Part shown: in pieces, positions 59,701-64,000 of the stretch
How the letters are laid out: each line of letters starts with the position of its first letter
How positions within the stretch are numbered: position 1 is the first letter of the stretch
NCBI RefSeq assembly: GCF_037893015.1
Contig: NC_133660.1
Span: 282,659,067-282,723,066, forward strand
Length of the DNA: 64,000 bases
Direction: 5' to 3'
Source: Macrotis lagotis
Taxonomy: Eukaryota > Chordata > Mammalia > Peramelemorphia > Peramelidae
Notes under the pieces: model-generated
What the model was told of the DNA's origin: nothing
Seen by the model: the letters and a program-made list of their open reading frames with translations, nothing else
The model's database searches: none
Position numbers and translations under genes: made by a program

Positions 59701-62700
59701 TGGTCTGCCACTTGAAAAAGGCGTCATGCAGCTTCTGGTAGTCAATGTCAATCTTCCCCATCTTGGGTCGAACCTTCTCTCGCATTTTTGATTTCATGGT
59801 CTTCTGTTCTTCCTGTTGGACAAAGAATCAGAGTCAGAGCCATCCATCAGGGCCTGTCCAACCCTTCCTATGCTCTTGGCAATACGTCGGTCAATAAACT
59901 TTTATTAAGAACCCACGTGCCTGACACTGCAAAAGAAACACGGTCTAGGAGCCCCACAATCTACGGGGACATGGAGTAAAGTAAAACATCTGTTGGAAAT
60001 AAGAGAAGGCATTAGGATGAAAGAATCAGGAGAGACTTCCCGTAGAAGATGGGACTTCAGCTGGGTCTTGGGACACAAGCCTGGTCCTGTCTGCAGTATA
60101 CTGGGCTCCCTGCACTCCCAGCATGCTGGGTGACAACCCGCTTACATATCAAAGGCTTCTGAAGGTCAGAAGAAAAGGTCAAAAAGAAGCAGGTTCTAAA
60201 AACAAATACTGGTCATCTCCTAGTCAGGAGTTGATGAGCATCAGCACAGGCAGAGCCTGCTGGGACGGGAAGGGGGCGGCCCCAAATCCAGGCTCATCAG
60301 CCTGCCAGAGCAGGCTCTGGATTGGGGGGGGGGGCCCTTCCCACAGGAGGGGCGACAGCTCTTACCTTCTCCTGTAGAGCCTCCCGCATCTCCTGGATTC
60401 CTGTCCGTTTGATAAAATCCGGCAATTCAAAAGGTGGCTTCTCAATCCCCCGTTTGCCCTGTAGGTATTTGCGCTTGAAGCACCAGTGGCGTGGCACAGG
60501 CACAGAGTTCCTTGTGGCCTTCAGATGCACCAGAAGCTTGGGGTCCTGGGCTGTCACATCATGCATCTCTACCACATCTGGCCGGGCCACTAGCTGGAAG
60601 GTCCAAATGGAGAGGTCAAATTAGCTCCAAAGACCCCAAGAAGGGAGGAGTGCTGCACAGGTCCCTAAAGCCATTTGCTGTCTGCCAGACCCTGATCCCG
60701 CTGGGCAGCTAGGAGCTAGCCCCCCTCCCTCTAGTCCAACCTGAGCCCATCCCAAGAGAAGGTGCCTTCATCTGTTTTTCTTGTCAGTGGGGTGATACAT
60801 CCCCGCCCCATGCCAGCGAGTTGACCTCCCAAAAAGTGACGAATGTTTTCCTGCCTCTCTTTGTCTGGGCAGCACCCCTCTCCCCTCCCATCCCCACGGT
60901 CCCATTTTCCCAGTTCTCCAAGCTCAGGCTGGCCCCACCTACTCCACCAGGATCCCTCCTGCCCCACCCATGCCAACACCCCCAGACTCACCTGTTTCAA
61001 TTCAGCCACAGTAAATCGGTTCATCCTCCGCAATTTCTTCTTGGAGAGCTTGGGAGCCTCAGGTTTCTTCTCCTAGAGTGGAGGAGGAGTCAGCCTGAAG
61101 TTACCACCCACCCCAGGGCCCACCCAGGCCCACCCTCCAGTCCCTCCCACCCCCTCACCTGCTCGTCATCACTGCTGTCATCATCACTGTCCTTCCGCTC
61201 CTCCTCAAAGCCCTTCTTCTTGGGGATCGCAGAATTTTCTAGCTTGTCTAACTTCTCTGGCTCTTTCTCTTTTTCTTTCTTTACATCATCAGTCAGCTGT
61301 TAGGCAGAGTAGACAAGAGGAGAGACTTTTGCAAGCCCTAAAGGCACCCATATCCCCCCACCATTTCCCGCTTCCACAGGTCCTGACTACTTCTCCAGCT
61401 AGGGACCATTCTGTACCTTGAAAGCTTCAAAAATCCTTTTAAAGAAGATAAAATTGGGTTCATAGATCTCAGGCTCCTCAGTCACATACTCAATCTCTAT
61501 CGCAGCAGGAGCGTCTGAGCCGCGGGGGCGAGACGTCTCTTTCTCACGACCCCCCGGACTCCCAGAGGCTGCGGCTCGGTTTGATGTCGAACGCTGGGGC
61601 TTCTTCTTCTTCTTGCGGTTCCGTCGTTTTCGATTTTTCTATGAAAGAGGGAAACCAAATACAGTCAGAGTCCAACCACAGCTCCTCAGTCCTTTCCAAC
61701 ATTTGTTCAAAGACTTGCCCCCCCCCCCAACCCTCCTGCTCAGGGGTTCCTCTTCATGCAACCCTGAGCTCCTGGGGCAGCTGCCCTGGGCCCCAGCCCT
61801 CCAAGCCATGAGCCAGCTCTGGCACATACCTCCTTCTTAGATAACGAAGCAGTGTCTTCCTCAGTCTCAGAAGCTGAGACTCCCAGGGACGATCTGGTGT
61901 CTGTCTCCATGTCTTCTTCGTCTACAAGCCAGAAAGTAAAGAGCTCAGGGTTCTATTTCCCAAAGCTACTACCTCCTACCAGGGAGGATAGGCAGGAGAA
62001 CAGAAAGAGGGTCTGCCAGAAACTGGGCCCTCTCTCCCTGCAGGACCTCTCTCTGGCCCCTGAGACATCGACATCCCTCTCAACTTATGACACTTACCAT
62101 GCACCGAGATCAACTCTTCCTGTCGAATCTCCTTCAGCTGTAGTATCTTCTCCAAGGCCTGGGGTATCTTGGGACCCACACTGGGGTCATCCGTCTGCCA
62201 AAGACACTTGGTAAAGAGGGGGTGTGCACAGTGGTGTCCCTTCGGCACCCTCAGGCTTGGAGAATCGTGAGACCCTCAGATCCACAAATCTGGGCCATCA
62301 TTTGAAGGTCCTCCCGAACCTCAGACTGTGCCAAGTGACCCTTCCCTCCCTGTGTCTCTGGGAATGCTGACAGTAAGCCATCACTTGAAGGTTTGCATAG
62401 GCCCCCAACAACCTGCAACCCAGGTCCTCCTGAAAACGTTGCCTCCTTTACGCTGAAGACGCGAGGCCTCTCCTGCCCATTTGCCTCCTCCAACCCCAAC
62501 CCTGCCTTCTGCATTTCTCTGGGTTCATTCTTCCTTAACTCTGTAACAACCAACTGGGAGCCCTCCTAGTCCAGTGACTGGACCATTCCATTCTATGTGT
62601 GAGTCTGGGCCTCATTTGAGTTTGTGATCTCGGGGTGAGCACTAGAAAGCTCCTCAGGGGGTCACTGAGCCTAACCCCAGACAGGCAGCTATCCCATCTG

Positions 62701-63324
62701 CCTGGAGACCACTAGTGCCAGGGAGCACACAGCCCTCTCTTTTGGGACAGCTCGCACTATCAGCCAGCTTCCCTCGCTCTGCCTCTACCCAATTCTCACC
62801 CTCTGCTCCCACCTGAGGCATCTTCCCCCACACAATGGAAAATAGCTAAATAAACCCAATTCCTTCAACTCAGTCGAGGTTCATAACAATGAGATAAAGA
62901 AAACGTCCTGCCTGAAAAAGATCTCCAAGCTGAGGCAAGAAGTGATTAACAGGGAAGCAAATCCCGGGCTCTCTGACCCCAGAAAGCATCCATCACAAAC
63001 GGCCCCTTTCCTCTATCCAGATCAGAAGCCCCAAACCTTACCTCTCTGTTTTCTTCTCCTGGAGGGGGAAGGGGACCCCGAGGCCGGGGGCCTGGAGCCC
63101 CAATAGGGACACCAGGGGGTGGGGGACCTACAGGAGCTGCAACTGAGAGAAAGAAATTCATTGTCAGAAGAAAAAAATAACCTTCACACTTTTTTGCCCT
63201 TTCTGTCCACCTCCTCAAATACCCTTCTCTATTCCAAGGTCTCACCTCGAGGAGTCATTGGGGGCCGAGCCCCGATGGGGCCCATGTCTGGTGGGGGCAG
63301 CGGGGCCATCTCCTGCTGCCGCTC
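56709..63324 (-). CDS. SF3B2: Splicing factor 3b subunit 2 (SAP145), C-terminal 698 residues, 17 exons
   Basis: SF3B2 is part of the SF3b complex of the U2 snRNP; it helps bind U2 near the intron branch site in the nucleus and contacts SF3B4. Seventeen exons were joined by eye using GT donors and AG acceptors: 63246-63324, 63042-63142, 62098-62194, 61830-61921, 61417-61638, 61159-61296, 60992-61072, 60366-60593, 59663-59812, 59160-59249, 58970-59077, 58639-58746, 57768-57910, 57568-57669, 57142-57241, 56863-57048, 56709-56780. They total 2,097 nt, 698 codons plus TAA, with no frame error. In order the product has a proline-rich stretch, a Lys/Arg-rich basic run, Asp/Glu-rich acidic runs, the DUF382 region (roughly residues 260-385 of this part), the PSP proline-rich domain (roughly 400-460), a second acidic run and a conserved tail ending KKYKEFKF. 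The protein matches human SF3B2 as I remember it almost throughout. The N-terminal part with the SAP domain lies off the right edge. Intact and certainly functional in appearance. Confidence 0.98.
56863..57048 (-). CDS. SF3B2: SF3B2 penultimate coding exon
   Basis: Acceptor CTCTGCAG, donor AAG|GTAGGG. It encodes 62 codons: [11 protein letters not shown], the [17 protein letters not shown] block and [17 protein letters not shown]-rich, inside the CpG island. Confidence 0.98.
57142..57241 (-). CDS. SF3B2: SF3B2 coding exon with tandem NAGNAG acceptor
   Basis: The acceptor reads CCGCAGCAG, a NAGNAG tandem site; the proximal AG restores the expected GSETPQ junction. Donor ACG|GTGAGC. It encodes [10 protein letters not shown] to IYDMST. 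The exon lies at the edge of the CpG island. Confidence 0.95.
57568..57669 (-). CDS. SF3B2: SF3B2 coding exon, [18 protein letters not shown] segment
   Basis: Acceptor TTCCTCAG, donor GATGG|GTGAGC. It encodes [10 protein letters not shown] to IEEAMD, with split codons at both ends (Ser and Gly). The TP dipeptides (ITPGG, METPE) resemble phospho-sites known in SF3b proteins (inference). Confidence 0.97.
57768..57910 (-). CDS. SF3B2: SF3B2 coding exon, polyglutamate run
   Basis: Acceptor TGTTTTAG, donor ACAG|GTGTCC. It encodes 47 codons plus two bases. [12 protein letters not shown] block leads into a run of glutamates encoded by a GAG/GAA microsatellite-like stretch, then [13 protein letters not shown]. 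Confidence 0.97.
57930..58045 (+). repeat. MAR1/WSINE1-like SINE in an SF3B2 intron
   Basis: GAGGCAGCTAGGTGGCACAGTGCATAGAGC, CGAGTTCAAATCCAGCC, CTAGCTATGTGACCTTGGGCAAGTC and a short A tail. Antisense to SF3B2 and only about 20 bp upstream (in SF3B2 sense) of the intron's acceptor. Confidence 0.85.
58639..58746 (-). CDS. SF3B2: SF3B2 coding exon, [15 protein letters not shown] segment
   Basis: Acceptor TTTCTCAG, donor CAG|GTGTG. It encodes 36 codons, [10 protein letters not shown] to NAAEFQ, conserved to the residue with human as far as I recall. Confidence 0.98.
58970..59077 (-). CDS. SF3B2: SF3B2 coding exon, PSP domain core
   Basis: Acceptor ATCCTCAG, donor GAG|GTAAT. It encodes 36 codons with [20 protein letters not shown] and [10 protein letters not shown], the signature of the PSP domain. 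Confidence 0.98.
59160..59249 (-). CDS. SF3B2: SF3B2 coding exon, start of PSP domain
   Basis: Acceptor TTCCCCAG, donor CCA|GTGAGT. It encodes 30 codons, [10 protein letters not shown] to GMPVGP, opening the PSP (proline-rich domain in spliceosome-associated proteins) region. The intron before it (59250-59662) shows no feature. Confidence 0.97.
59663..59812 (-). CDS. SF3B2: SF3B2 coding exon, end of DUF382
   Basis: Acceptor TCCAACAG, donor GAG|GTGTGC. It encodes 50 codons, [10 protein letters not shown] to GDLYYE. No difference from the human sequence was noticed. Confidence 0.98.
59880..60080 (-). repeat. L2 3'-end remnant in an SF3B2 intron
   Basis: GTCGGTCAATAAACTTTTATTAAGAACCCACGTGCC.., AGGAGCCCCACAATCTACGGGGACA.., GAGAGACTTCCCGTAGAAG..GGACTTCAGCTGGG. 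Standard L2 tail in antisense. Confidence 0.6.
60366..60593 (-). CDS. SF3B2: SF3B2 coding exon, DUF382 core
   Basis: Acceptor CTTCCAG, donor GAG-AAG|GTAAG. It encodes 76 codons with [34 protein letters not shown] and [14 protein letters not shown]. No difference from the human protein was noticed in this exon. It is the core of the family's DUF382 domain. Confidence 0.98.
60992..61072 (-). CDS. SF3B2: SF3B2 coding exon, [15 protein letters not shown] segment
   Basis: Acceptor CACTCTAG, donor CAG|GTGAGT. It encodes 27 codons ending in the start of the DUF382 region. The intron that follows it on the minus strand (60594-60991) shows nothing beyond splice signals. Confidence 0.97.
61159..61296 (-). 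CDS. SF3B2: SF3B2 coding exon, charged [12 protein letters not shown] segment
   Basis: Acceptor TAACAG, donor CAG|GTGAG. It encodes 46 codons: a Lys/Glu-rich helix-prone run followed by an acidic [11 protein letters not shown] run, a likely casein kinase 2-type phosphorylation patch (inference). Confidence 0.97.
61417..61638 (-). CDS. SF3B2: SF3B2 coding exon, basic run and [11 protein letters not shown]
   Basis: Acceptor TTCATAG, donor AAG|GTAC. It encodes 74 codons. A nuclear-localisation-like basic run, [13 protein letters not shown], is followed by a variable Ser/Arg-rich spacer and the highly conserved [19 protein letters not shown] block. The spacer is the least conserved part compared with the human sequence I recall. 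Confidence 0.97.
61830..61921 (-). CDS. SF3B2: SF3B2 coding exon, acidic METD segment
   Basis: Acceptor GGCTTGTAG, donor GAG|GTATG. It encodes an acidic, Ser/Thr-rich stretch containing EEDMETD and SASETEEDT and ending SKKE. It fits the human counterpart with a few substitutions. Confidence 0.95.
62098..62194 (-). CDS. SF3B2: SF3B2 coding exon, [17 protein letters not shown] segment
   Basis: Acceptor TTTGGCAG, donor CATG|GTAAGT. It encodes 32 residues starting TDDPSVGPK, with a leucine-rich amphipathic helix, and ends in phase 1. The first residue is Thr (ACG) where I recall Met (ATG) in human. Confidence 0.95.
62195..63041 (-). other. SF3B2: SF3B2 intron without recognisable feature
   Basis: 847-bp GT-AG intron of ordinary composition. 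A 100-codon frame at 62251-62553 has no recognisable family and no homology to the neighbouring coding exons; I treat it as chance. Confidence 0.7.
63042..63142 (-). CDS. SF3B2: SF3B2 coding exon, proline-rich
   Basis: Acceptor TCTCTCAG, donor GAGAG|GTAAGG. After completing a Val codon it encodes 33 residues, AAPVGP to EENRE, over a third proline. This is the Pro/Gly-rich linker preceding the conserved core. Confidence 0.95.
63246..63324 (-). CDS. SF3B2: SF3B2 coding exon, ERQQE segment (first in window)
   Basis: Acceptor ..GGAACAG, donor GAG|GTGAG. It encodes 26 codons starting ERQQEM and a proline-rich stretch, ending in phase 1. The sequence upstream of the acceptor no longer resembles the human protein, so the boundary lies at LEQ|ERQQE. 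The proline-rich stretch looks a few residues shorter than the human one as I remember it. Confidence 0.9.
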
Positions 63325-64000
63325 CTGTTCCAGGTAACAAGGGAAAATATCAGACAAGGTTTGCAAAACACCAAGACTTAAGAACTCAGGCCCAGGTAAT
63401 GCCCACCTCATGTCAGCCCATGCCCAGAGGCTCCTCACTGACAAGATTGATAACCCCTTGTCTTTGGGCACAGTCAAGGTGAAAATGGTTCGGCCCGCCT
63501 ATCTCTGTTAGGAGAGCTGTGGGCCCCTTTTTATTTTTCAATGAAGAGAAGGGAAAGGGAGAAAAACAAATCCTCACGAACTGAAAATAAAGCCACACAT
63601 TTGGCAGAGAGCCACTAGCAAGCACATTTTTTCACTCAATACTATTGTAACAGAGCACAGGAAGTCGCGATCCCAGGTTCATCCTCCACCTCCCAGGGGA
63701 GAAGTCAGATCAACCTGCAATCCCTACGGATCTGCCACCCAAATTAAGTAAAGACACAATGTATGCTCTGCTCCCACACAACTGAGCATTTTCTTACATC
63801 ATTTTGAAATATTTCACAGTCCGTTCCTAGCTCCATAAAGTAAATCTCTCTTCCTCTCCCCTGGGCCCAAAGGCCTGGAAACACAGTCAATATCTGGGAT
63901 GGGGGCTCTCTGGCCCAGGCCTCCAAGAAACACCTGAGGCTGGGAACGAGGATGAATGATCACGGTTCATAACCAAGCAGTATTTTCAAACACTTCTCAT
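63325..64000 (-). other. SF3B2: SF3B2 intron upstream of the first exon in the window
   Basis: This reads as intron to the window edge; no upstream SF3B2 coding block (such as the Gln-rich KRAAVLLEQ region) is seen. No repeat was recognised. Confidence 0.7.

Noticed and set aside
63325..64000. An additional upstream SF3B2 exon
   Set aside because: No frame in this interval matches the Gln/Glu-rich segment that precedes ERQQE in the human protein, and no suitable exon bounded by AG and GT was found.

Overview
The window is vertebrate nuclear DNA, almost certainly marsupial. Two protein-coding genes with clear mammalian orthologues lie in the same direction (minus strand), and the rest is intron packed with interspersed repeats. 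The repeats point to a marsupial. Many copies are tRNA-derived SINEs of the MAR1 and WSINE1 type, sharing a GGTGGC(A/G)CAGTGGATA box and a TTCAAATCC box. L1 3' ends, L2 and MIR remnants are also common. The fresh look of several WSINE1-like copies, with intact target-site duplications, suggests an Australian (australidelphian, perhaps dasyurid-like) marsupial; that last step is inference.

Layout (minus strand, read right to left). 63,324 to 56,709 holds the last 17 coding exons of SF3B2, the SF3b subunit 2 (SAP145) of the U2 snRNP, complete to its stop codon and followed by a very short 3'UTR. The 698 codons join across GT-AG introns without a frame error; the N-terminal exons lie beyond the right edge. 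About 355 bp further on, inside a CpG island, is the PACS1 start codon at 56,299. PACS1 exon 1 (55,992-56,299) is separated by a 48-kb intron from exon 2 (7,899-7,986). Positions 1-7,898 are the start of PACS1 intron 2; exon 3 is not in the window. SF3B2 followed by PACS1 in tandem is the order known from other mammals (human 11q13).

The 48-kb intron and the part of intron 2 hold no other gene I can support. They contain nested retrotransposons. The clearest are a four-layer nest at 24.5-25.85 kb, a non-LTR element with an inverted 5' half at 5.7-7.2 kb, and a SINE within a SINE within an L2 at 11.8-12.4 kb. There are also microsatellites, a recent-looking inverted duplication at 36.0/37.7 kb, and several repeat-poor stretches that may hold regulatory DNA.

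The two genes are not functionally linked: SF3B2 acts in branch-site recognition in nuclear pre-mRNA splicing, and PACS1 is a cytosolic sorting adaptor for furin-type cargo. What links them is position: the PACS1 promoter must sit on or next to the SF3B2 termination region. I found no sign of an undescribed biological system. The findings listed are structural and evolutionary observations.
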